From Chlamydiota bacterium (lineage in GTDB: Bacteria > Chlamydiota > Chlamydiia > Chlamydiales > Rhabdochlamydiaceae), in the NCBI GenBank assembly GCA_011065225.1, contig JAAKFC010000111.1, positions 1-5,461 of the forward strand: a stretch of DNA of 5,461 nucleotides. The letters are read 5' to 3'. Position 1 is the first letter of the stretch, and the number at the start of each line of letters is the position of its first letter. Shown in pieces: positions 1 to 5,461 of this stretch. The translations under genes and the position numbers were made by a program. The notes under the pieces are model-generated. The model saw nothing but the letters and a program-made list of their open reading frames with translations. It had not been told where the DNA came from and did no database searches.

Positions 1-58
1 AAAAGACAATCAGAGCGACGATTTTTGCTTTTTTTCGCATCAGAAGTGGTTTTGCCAT
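1..58 (-). CDS. Start of a downstream gene, possible secreted or membrane protein, truncated by window edge
   Basis: Translation from the ATG at 58-56 gives MAKPLLMRKKAKIVALIVF before the window ends (19 codons plus one base). The start is supported by a GGAGG Shine-Dalgarno at 71-67 with an 8-base spacer, 23 bases after the uvrA stop. A second in-frame ATG at 40-38 has no comparable ribosome-binding site, so I prefer the first. A positively charged stretch (KPLLMRKKAK) followed by a run of hydrophobic residues (IVALIVF) looks like the n- and h-regions of a signal peptide or a first membrane segment, but too little is present to be sure. It lies on the same strand as uvrA and close to it, so co-transcription is plausible. 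The product cannot be identified from this fragment. Confidence 0.6.
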   Translation of the reverse strand, partial: MAKPLLMRKKAKIVALIVF

Positions 59-64
59 AAAATG

Positions 65-83
65 AGCCTCCAAACTTGAGGCT
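65..83 (-). promoter_or_regulatory. Hairpin overlapping the uvrA stop codon and masking the next Shine-Dalgarno; alternatively a weak terminator
   Basis: On the minus strand AGCCTC (83-78), loop AAGTTTG (77-71) and GAGGCT (70-65) form a perfect 6-bp stem with four G-C pairs. The 5' arm begins inside the TAG stop of uvrA (84-82), and the 3' arm contains most of the GGAGG of the next gene. A ribosome finishing uvrA would melt the stem, which fits translational coupling. The sequence after the stem is CATTTTATGG, only four consecutive T, so it is a poor intrinsic terminator. The base pairing is directly visible; the regulatory role is inference. Confidence 0.45.
67..71 (-). promoter_or_regulatory. 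Shine-Dalgarno site of the downstream gene
   Basis: The minus strand reads GGAGG here, followed by CTCATTTT and then ATG at 58-56. The match to the anti-Shine-Dalgarno core and the 8-base spacer are close to ideal, and this decides the start codon of the downstream gene. Four of its five bases (70-67) form part of the 3' arm of the hairpin at 65-83, so access to it may depend on whether that hairpin is open. Confidence 0.7.
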
Positions 84-2835
84 AGTATTTCAAATACTTT
101 GCTGTCAAGGAAGTGGGGTGTTTGGCAATTTTTTCAGGAGTACCTCGGGCCACGATTTGGCCACCGCGGATGCCCGCTTCAGGACCAAGGTCAATGATGT
201 AATCGGCATTTTTGATCACGTCGAGATTATGCTCAATGATGAGCACGGTATTGCCCTTATCCACGAGGGTATGGAAGATCTTGAGGAGTTTGAGGATGTC
301 ATCAGAATGAAGGCCGATGGTGGGTTCATCAAAGAGATAAAGGGTCTTGCCAGTCGAGCGCTTGGCAAGCTCACGTGCAAGGCGAAGGCGCTGTGCCTCA
401 CCACCTGAGAGCGTGGCGATCTCTTGGCCGAGCTGCAGATATCCAAGTCCGACAGAAACAAGGGTTTCTAGAATGCGAAGAGCTTTGGGAATGGGAGGGA
501 TTTCATCGATCGCTTCTTCAACGTTCATTTGGAGGACTTGGCCAAGGTGGCGTCCCCTTGTTTTTACTTGGAGGCTCAAGGGTTTGAGGCGATATCCATG
601 GCAGGAATCGCAGGTGATTCGCACGGGCGGTAAGAACTGCATTTCGACTTTGCGCTTGCCCAGACCCCAGCACTTCATGCACATTCCTTTGAGGTGATTG
701 AAGCTGAAATTTTTCGGCTTGAGTCCTCGCAATTTTGCTTCGGGGAGCTCAGCAAAGTGGTAGCGCAAAGGTGTGGAGAGATCGGTATAGGTACTCACGT
801 CGGCTCGGCTGGTATGGCCGATCGGGTTTTGATCGATGACGAGCATCTTATCAAACGCACTGATGCCTGAGATGTGCGCACCTGCATATTCAACGCTATC
901 TGGATTTTTCCGTTTAGCAAGAGATTGTTGAACGGCGGGGCGAATGAGGTCATTCATGAGGGTTGATTTGCCAGAACCCGATACCCCCGTAAGGCAGGTA
1001 ATGATGCCAATGGGAATATCAACATCGATGTTTTGGAGATTGTGCAACCGGGCGTTTTCTATTTTAAGAGTTTTTTTCCATGTGCGTCTTTTTTTAGGGA
1101 CGGGGACTTGTTTTTTCCCGCTGAGGTACTGACCTGTGAGAGAGTGGGGATTTTTTTTAATTGCATCGAGCGTGCCATGGGCCATGATCTGTCCGCCATG
1201 TTTGCCGGCTGCAGGACCGAAGTCGATGATATAGTCGGCAATCTCGAGGGTGAGAGGATCATGTTCAACGAGGAGAAGGGTATTGCCTTGCTTGCAGAGT
1301 GTTTTGAGTGAAGTGTTGAGAAGGGCATTGTTGTGAGGGTGGAGGCCGATGGTTGGTTCGTCGAGAACATAGAGACAGCCGGTCATTCCCCCTCCAAGTT
1401 GGCGTGCAAGGCGGATCCGCTGCGTCTCACCACCCGAGAGAGTGGGAGCGGCGCGGTCAAGAGAGAGATAGTCGAGCCCAATAGCATTGAGAAAATGGAG
1501 GCGGTGTTTGAGCTGAGCGAGAGTTTCATCGAGGAAGCGGTCTTTGAGCTTGAGATTTTGAATGAATGCATAAGCTTCATCGAGTGGCAAAGCACATATT
1601 TCGGGAAGAGAAGAATCCTCAATGCGCACATTGCGGGCGAGAGGATTGAGACGTGTTCCCTTACAAGAAGGACAGGTGATCTGATCGACCCAAGGACCGA
1701 GTTCTTGCTTGAGCGAATTGGTTGCAGATTTAGCAAGGGCTGCGAAAACAGGACCAAGACCTACAAAACGCAAAGTATAGCCTTTTAGTTTAAGGGGAAT
1801 ATCAGAGCCATTCAAAATGATTTGGAGATCTCTGCCCGGCAGCTTTTCAAGAGGTGTATCGGGATCAACCCCGATTTCATCGAGTATTTCGACGAAGAGA
1901 TCGAGCGCGTCATGTGTGGCATTGTCTTTCCATAGCTTTTTCATCAGAGCAAAAGGGCTCATTCGCATGATCACGCGGTGCTTTTGCAGATTGGCGCCAT
2001 ATTGAAAACCAAGTCCCATACAATCCAAGCACATGCCATGCTTCGTATTGAATGAAAAAGTATGAGGTGTGATGGGAGGATATGATTTTCCCGTGCTGGG
2101 AACAGCAAAATCGAGATTGTAAAAGACATCTTTATCATCATAGTGGGCGATGAGAGTGTCATTTGCGAGTTTGGCGGCTGTGTCGATTGCATCATAGAGC
2201 CGTTTTTTTCCTTTAGGTGCAATCATGAGCCGGTCAATAACGAGGTGAAGTGAATTTTTTCGCCTTAGATCAAAGGGAATATCAGTATCGAGTTCAAAGA
2301 TTTCGCCATTGATACGGATGCGCAAAAAACCCTCGCGAAGGAGACGGTCTTTCAATACTTGAAAATCTTCTTTCAGCGCAACGGGAGCGAGGATTTGCAC
2401 TTTGGTCTTCTCGGGCAATTCCATCAGCTGGTCGAGGACAAACTCTTTACTAATCGATTGGATCTCTTCGCCCGTTTCGGGACAGTAGGCGGTGCCTAGA
2501 TGGGCAAAAAGAACCCGTAAATAGTCATAAGCTTCAGTCATAGTACCAATGGTGGAACGGGGATTGCCAGCGTGGGCTTTTTGTTCGATGGCAATCGAAG
2601 CAAGGAGTCCGTCGATCGATTCGACTTTGGGTTTAGGCATTTGTTTGACATACTGGCGGGCATAAGCAGACATCGACTCAATATAGCGGCGTTGTCCTTC
2701 GGCATAGACTGTTTCAAAGGCAAGGGAAGATTTCCCAGAGCCAGAAGGACCCGTGCAAATGGTGATTTTGCCATGGGGAATCGAAACATCAAAACCCTTG
2801 AGGTTGTTCTGCTCAGCTTTTTCGATGTGGATCGC
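82..2835 (-). repeat. UvrA unit 2 (second tandem copy), complete two-ATPase half, more diverged
   Basis: This half encodes about 917 residues, close to the size of a whole single UvrA. It opens like a UvrA N terminus: HNL-type segment EQNNLKGFDV, Walker A GPSGSGKSSL (K893), and then YAEGQRRYIESMSAYARQY and AIEQKAHAGNPRST. A UvrB-binding-type domain follows at about 975-1110 but lacks the KGKKGEF element of unit 1. Cys1127/1130 and Cys1246/1249 flank an insertion domain unlike that of unit 1. The second ATPase has Walker A GVSGSGKSTL (K1481), a changed contact motif (IDQNPIGHTSRADVSTY), a zinc finger Cys1577/1580/1600/1603 with the same CX2CX19CX2C spacing, LSGGEAQRLRLA, and LFDEPTIGLHS where TTGLHF is usual. 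Every ATPase motif is present, so this half is probably still catalytic. It is not a degenerate remnant. Confidence 0.9.
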
Positions 2836-5461
2836 CTCATTGAATTTCTGTTTCCTCTTTTGCTTTTTGACCGCTTCTATTGGTTTATGATGGAGGATGG
2901 CATGAACTGCTTTGCCCGTTGGCGTATCTTTTTTTGCAATCGCTTCCGGGATGCCTGTCGCAATGATTTCACCGCCATAGTCGCCTCCTTCAGGGCCGAG
3001 GTCGATGATCCAATCGGCAACCTTCACAAGATCCATGTTGTGCTCGATCACGAGAACAGTATTCTTTTTTTCGACGAGTTTTTGGAGTACTTCGATGAGC
3101 TTGTGGATATCATGGAAATGCAGGCCTGTCGTCGGCTCATCGAGAATATAGAGTGTTTGTCCAGTCGATGGGCGAGAAAGCTCTTTGGCGAGTTTGATTC
3201 GCTGCGCCTCACCACCTGAAAGAGTAGGCGAACTTTGTCCCAGTTTGATGTAGCCTAGACCCACTTCAGTGAGCATTAAAAGCTTCTTTTTGATCACTGG
3301 GATTGCATCGAAAAATTCGAGAGCCGTATTCACCGTCATCTCGAGTACTTCATAGATGTTTTTTCCCTTATAAAGGACTGAGAGGGTTTTTAGATCGAAA
3401 CGTTGTCCCTTACATTCCGGACAATCCGTCCATTCATCGACCATGAAATCCATGTCAATTTTTATCATGCCCATTCCGCTGCAAGTAGGGCACGATCCTT
3501 CCTTGACATTGAAACTGAATCGGCCTGCTTTGTATCCTTGCGCTTGGGCTTCGGGAAGCTTTGAAAAAAGATCGCGAATGATGTCGAAGAGTTTGATATA
3601 GGTGGAGGGATTCGACCTTGGAGTTCGTCCAATGGGAGATTGGTCGATAGCAATCACCTTATCGACATTTTCAATGCCTTTGAGGGCTTTGTGTTTGCCC
3701 ACTTTCATTTTCGCGTGATGGAGTTCGTTGGAAAGTGCTGGATAGAGGATATCAGTGATGAGCGAGGATTTTCCAGAGCCTGAAACTCCTGTCACTGCAA
3801 CGAGCATCTCGAGGGGAATTTTCACACTTGCATCTTTGAGGTTGTGATGTCTGGCTCCCACAATTTCAATAGCGTTTTTAGTGACTTTACGTCTTTTTTT
3901 AGGGATCGGAATCTTCTTTTTGCCAGTCAAGTATTCTGCGGTAATCGAGCGGGGATTTTTGAGCAAAGTTTGAAGATCGCCTGAGACGAGAATTTCTCCG
4001 CCAAATTTTCCAGCGAGTGGGCCCACATCGACAATGTGGTCAGCTGACAAAATGGTCTCTTCATCGTGTTCGATGACAATGACCGTATTGCCTCGATCGC
4101 AAAGCGCTCGCAAACTGGCGAGCAGTTTCCTGTTGTCGCGGGGATGCAGACCAATGGAGGGCTCATCGAGCACATAGGTTGCCTTGGATAGTCCCGAGCC
4201 AATTTGCGATGCGAGACGCACTCTCTGCGACTCTCCCCCTGACAAAGTAGGTGCGGTCCGCTCCATTGACAAATAGTGCAGTCCCACATCATCCAGAAAA
4301 AAGAGCCGCTGGCGGATTTCCTTCACCACCTCTTCGGCGATCAGCTTTTCATCTTTGTCCAGCTTCATTTCCTCGAAAAAAGAAAGCGCCTTTTTGATGG
4401 AAAGAGCAGTCACCTGAGACAGCGTTTTTCCTTTGAGAGTTGTTGCTGCAGGATAGGGCCGAATCCGCGTTCCTTGACAAGAAGGACAGACCGATTCCTC
4501 CATCAGCTCTTCCATTTTTCTTCGGTAGCTATCAGAAGAAGCCTCTTGGTAGCGCCTTCTTGCTTCATGCAGCACCCCGCGCCATTGAACATACTCAGTC
4601 CAACTTTGCCGCTTTACCGGATGGATAAAGCGCATTTTGATCCACTTTTTCTTCGTGCCATGCAAAAAAACTTTTCTAGCTTCTTCTGAGAGCTTTTTCC
4701 AAGGGATTTTGACACTGAATTTATAAAGGCGTGCGAGGTTATCAAAAATGTTGCCAAATCGGACTGTATGATAGGGACTCGCCACAGAGCAGCAGTCCTC
4801 AGAAATGCTCTTATCGGGGTCAATGATTTTCTCCTCATCAAACTCGAGCAAGCTGCCCAGCCCCTGACATTCAGGGCACATCCCAGAAGGGTGGTTGAAA
4901 GAAAAATCCCGCGGCTCGAGCGGACCGTAACTCAGTCCTGATTTGGGACTATAGGCATGCTCTGAATAGAGCTGCTCGCGCCCCGTTTCGACATGCAAGA
5001 TGCTGACAAGCCCCTCACCCGCCTCCAATCCTTGTGTGACCGCTTCGGTAAGGCGAGTTCGATCTTCCTCGCGTACTACAAGGCGATCGATCACTAGATC
5101 AAGGTCATGAGCTTTTTTCCCATCGATTGCAATATCATCTGTGATTTCAATGATTTGCCCATCTAGGCGCACGCGTATATAGCCTTTGCGCATCAGCTCG
5201 GCAAATTCCTCCTTGAATTCTCCCTTTTTGCCCTTGGCAAAAGGAGCCAGAACGATGATTTTGGCCTTCTCAGGAAGCTTTTGAATCTCGTGCAAAATTT
5301 GTTCTGTGCTCTGTGGAGTCACCTCTTCGCCGCTTATGGGGCAATGAGGGATGCCGATTCGGGCATAGAGGATCCGCAGGAAATCATAGATTCCCGTCAT
5401 TGTGCCCACGCTGGATCTAGGATTGCGTCCCGCCGTCCGTTGCTCAATGGCAATCGTCGGA
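82..5461 (-). CDS. uvrA: Double-length UvrA (excinuclease ABC subunit A), tandem fusion of two UvrA units, N terminus cut by window edge
   Basis: UvrA is the damage-recognition ATPase of nucleotide excision repair. It normally acts in the cytoplasm as a dimer that scans DNA and loads UvrB, after which UvrC incises. Numbering here takes the GTG codon at 5409 as residue 1. That GTG is an internal Val: the frame continues upstream to 5460 as PTIAIEQRTAGRNPRSS, a classic UvrA motif, so the true start lies outside the window. Unit 1 has ABC signatures at 388-400 and 729-741, Walker B at D415/E416 and D757/E758, Walker A at 541-550, and H-loop His448 and His790. Unit 2 has Walker A at 887-896 and 1475-1484, signatures at 1323-1335 and 1666-1678, Walker B at D1350/E1351 and D1694/E1695, and His1383 and His1727. 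Zinc-type Cys pairs recur in both units. The protein ends TAKYLKY at a TAG stop. No frameshift or internal stop is seen. Size and architecture match the double UvrA of Chlamydiota. Identity is very secure; only the N terminus is missing. Confidence 0.97.
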   Translation of the reverse strand, partial: PTIAIEQRTAGRNPRSSVGTMTGIYDFLRILYARIGIPHCPISGEEVTPQSTEQILHEIQKLPEKAKIIVLAPFAKGKKGEFKEEFAELMRKGYIRVRLDGQIIEITDDIAIDGKKAHDLDLVIDRLVVREEDRTRLTEAVTQGLEAGEGLVSILHVETGREQLYSEHAYSPKSGLSYGPLEPRDFSFNHPSGMCPECQGLGSLLEFDEEKIIDPDKSISEDCCSVASPYHTVRFGNIFDNLARLYKFSVKIPWKKLSEEARKVFLHGTKKKWIKMRFIHPVKRQSWTEYVQWRGVLHEARRRYQEASSDSYRRKMEELMEESVCPSCQGTRIRPYPAATTLKGKTLSQVTALSIKKALSFFEEMKLDKDEKLIAEEVVKEIRQRLFFLDDVGLHYLSMERTAPTLSGGESQRVRLASQIGSGLSKATYVLDEPSIGLHPRDNRKLLASLRALCDRGNTVIVIEHDEETILSADHIVDVGPLAGKFGGEILVSGDLQTLLKNPRSITAEYLTGKKKIPIPKKRRKVTKNAIEIVGARHHNLKDASVKIPLEMLVAVTGVSGSGKSSLITDILYPALSNELHHAKMKVGKHKALKGIENVDKVIAIDQSPIGRTPRSNPSTYIKLFDIIRDLFSKLPEAQAQGYKAGRFSFNVKEGSCPTCSGMGMIKIDMDFMVDEWTDCPECKGQRFDLKTLSVLYKGKNIYEVLEMTVNTALEFFDAIPVIKKKLLMLTEVGLGYIKLGQSSPTLSGGEAQRIKLAKELSRPSTGQTLYILDEPTTGLHFHDIHKLIEVLQKLVEKKNTVLVIEHNMDLVKVADWIIDLGPEGGDYGGEIIATGIPEAIAKKDTPTGKAVHAILHHKPIEAVKKQKRKQKFNEAIHIEKAEQNNLKGFDVSIPHGKITICTGPSGSGKSSLAFETVYAEGQRRYIESMSAYARQYVKQMPKPKVESIDGLLASIAIEQKAHAGNPRSTIGTMTEAYDYLRVLFAHLGTAYCPETGEEIQSISKEFVLDQLMELPEKTKVQILAPVALKEDFQVLKDRLLREGFLRIRINGEIFELDTDIPFDLRRKNSLHLVIDRLMIAPKGKKRLYDAIDTAAKLANDTLIAHYDDKDVFYNLDFAVPSTGKSYPPITPHTFSFNTKHGMCLDCMGLGFQYGANLQKHRVIMRMSPFALMKKLWKDNATHDALDLFVEILDEIGVDPDTPLEKLPGRDLQIILNGSDIPLKLKGYTLRFVGLGPVFAALAKSATNSLKQELGPWVDQITCPSCKGTRLNPLARNVRIEDSSLPEICALPLDEAYAFIQNLKLKDRFLDETLAQLKHRLHFLNAIGLDYLSLDRAAPTLSGGETQRIRLARQLGGGMTGCLYVLDEPTIGLHPHNNALLNTSLKTLCKQGNTLLLVEHDPLTLEIADYIIDFGPAAGKHGGQIMAHGTLDAIKKNPHSLTGQYLSGKKQVPVPKKRRTWKKTLKIENARLHNLQNIDVDIPIGIITCLTGVSGSGKSTLMNDLIRPAVQQSLAKRKNPDSVEYAGAHISGISAFDKMLVIDQNPIGHTSRADVSTYTDLSTPLRYHFAELPEAKLRGLKPKNFSFNHLKGMCMKCWGLGKRKVEMQFLPPVRITCDSCHGYRLKPLSLQVKTRGRHLGQVLQMNVEEAIDEIPPIPKALRILETLVSVGLGYLQLGQEIATLSGGEAQRLRLARELAKRSTGKTLYLFDEPTIGLHSDDILKLLKIFHTLVDKGNTVLIIEHNLDVIKNADYIIDLGPEAGIRGGQIVARGTPEKIAKHPTSLTAKYLKY
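1085..1100 (-). repeat. 16-base direct repeat, copy in unit 2 interdomain linker
   Basis: The plus strand reads cgtctttttttaggga, identical to 3890-3905 and exactly 2805 bases (935 codons) from it. It encodes the P-K-K-R-R part of the linker between the two ATPase domains of unit 2 (residues about 1438-1442). It reflects the internal duplication and holds a run of seven A on the coding strand. Confidence 0.8.
2836..5461 (-). repeat. UvrA unit 1 (first tandem copy), more canonical half, lacking its first ~80 residues
   Basis: In order, this half encodes: the end of the first ATPase core (the AIEQ...NPRS motif); a UvrB-binding-type domain at about residues 21-160, with the typical KGKKGEF, GYIRVRLDG and LVIDR elements; FSFN followed by Cys178/Cys181; an insertion domain at about 187-300, with the canonical RGVLHEARRRY segment; Cys308/Cys311; signature LSGGESQRVRLA; and Walker B VLDEPSIGLH. 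It continues with the interdomain linker GKKKIPIPKKRRK, Walker A GVSGSGKSSL (K547), the DNA-contact motif IDQSPIGRTPRSNPSTY, and a zinc finger Cys640/643/663/666 (CX2CX19CX2C). It ends with LSGGEAQRIKLA, ILDEPTTGLHF and VIEH. A Lys/Arg-rich stretch at about 848-857 joins it to unit 2. The boundary at 2836 is my estimate, placed before the IHIEKAEQNNLKGFDV segment that opens unit 2. Confidence 0.9.
3890..3905 (-). repeat. 16-base direct repeat, copy in unit 1 interdomain linker
   Basis: This is the partner of the repeat at 1085-1100, at the equivalent P-K-K-R-R site of unit 1 (residues about 503-507). The flanking bases differ on both sides, so the identity is local. It could be a remnant of the duplication, or simply two constrained Lys/Arg codon runs that happen to match. 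Confidence 0.8.

Noticed and set aside
1..40. Downstream gene as pyruvate kinase (pyk), a neighbour of uvrA in Chlamydia trachomatis as I recall, reading from the second Met (MRKKAKIVALIVF)
   Set aside because: Pyruvate kinases begin with a motif like TKIVCTIGP. The visible residues share only a few positions and lack the Gly-Pro, and the hydrophobic run fits a signal or membrane segment better.
55..84. Clear rho-independent terminator after uvrA
   Set aside because: The stem is only 6 bp and is followed by CATTTTATGG rather than a long T run, and a well-formed Shine-Dalgarno and start codon sit in and after it. It is kept as a regulatory hairpin with terminator as a minor alternative.
1333..1788. 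151-codon plus-strand open frame, with other plus-strand frames such as 76-408 and 4276-4689
   Set aside because: All are antisense shadows of uvrA, show no domain or start-site support, and track conserved UvrA motifs on the other strand.
2538..2840. Possible internal start (ATG at 2840-2838 with an upstream GAGG) producing a separate second unit
   Set aside because: The ATG is out of frame with uvrA and leads only to a 100-codon shadow, and the GAGG lies too far away. There is no stop between units, so a single fused chain is the simplest reading.
2572..3219. 215-codon plus-strand open frame
   Set aside because: It lies fully antisense to uvrA where the coding frame is strongly conserved. 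Its translation is a mirror of UvrA codon usage, with no recognisable family and no convincing ribosome-binding site.
5407..5409. GTG codon as the start of the large gene
   Set aside because: The frame is open upstream to the window edge and encodes AIEQRTAGRNPRSS, a conserved UvrA segment that precedes VGTMT. The GTG is an internal Val and the gene is partial.

Overview
The window is almost entirely one gene on the minus strand: a giant, tandemly duplicated excinuclease ABC subunit A (UvrA). The reading frame enters from the right edge (5461) already inside the protein and runs unbroken to a TAG stop at 84-82, giving 1792 visible residues. An ordinary bacterial UvrA has about 940 residues and two ABC-type ATPase domains. 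This chain holds two complete UvrA units head to tail, so four ATPase domains. By analogy with the second unit, about 80 N-terminal residues, including the first Walker A motif, lie beyond the right edge.

Double-length UvrA of about 1,800 residues is, from general knowledge, characteristic of Chlamydiota (Chlamydia trachomatis UvrA is about 1,786 aa). Similar fusions may occur in relatives within the PVC group. Hand counts over twenty sampled 60-base rows give about 50% G+C, above the roughly 40% of Chlamydia proper. An environmental, Parachlamydiales-like chlamydia or another PVC bacterium is therefore the best guess; this is inference.

Layout from right to left, in the direction of transcription: 5461-2836 encodes UvrA unit 1 (canonical in most motifs); about 2880-2836 encodes a short basic linker; 2835-82 encodes UvrA unit 2 (all ATPase motifs intact, but more diverged in the UvrB-binding, DNA-contact and last Walker B regions). 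Twenty-three bases after the uvrA stop, a second minus-strand gene starts at 58 with a strong Shine-Dalgarno sequence and a signal-peptide-like N terminus. Only 19 codons of it are present. A 6-bp hairpin overlapping the uvrA stop codon buries that Shine-Dalgarno sequence, which suggests translational coupling or, less likely, a weak terminator.

The plus strand carries no gene I can support. Its open frames are shadows of uvrA. The points that reward a closer look are the unequal divergence of the two fused halves, the parallel loss of one zinc-binding module in both halves, the stop-codon hairpin, and a change in G/C skew inside the gene near 4.0-4.3 kb.
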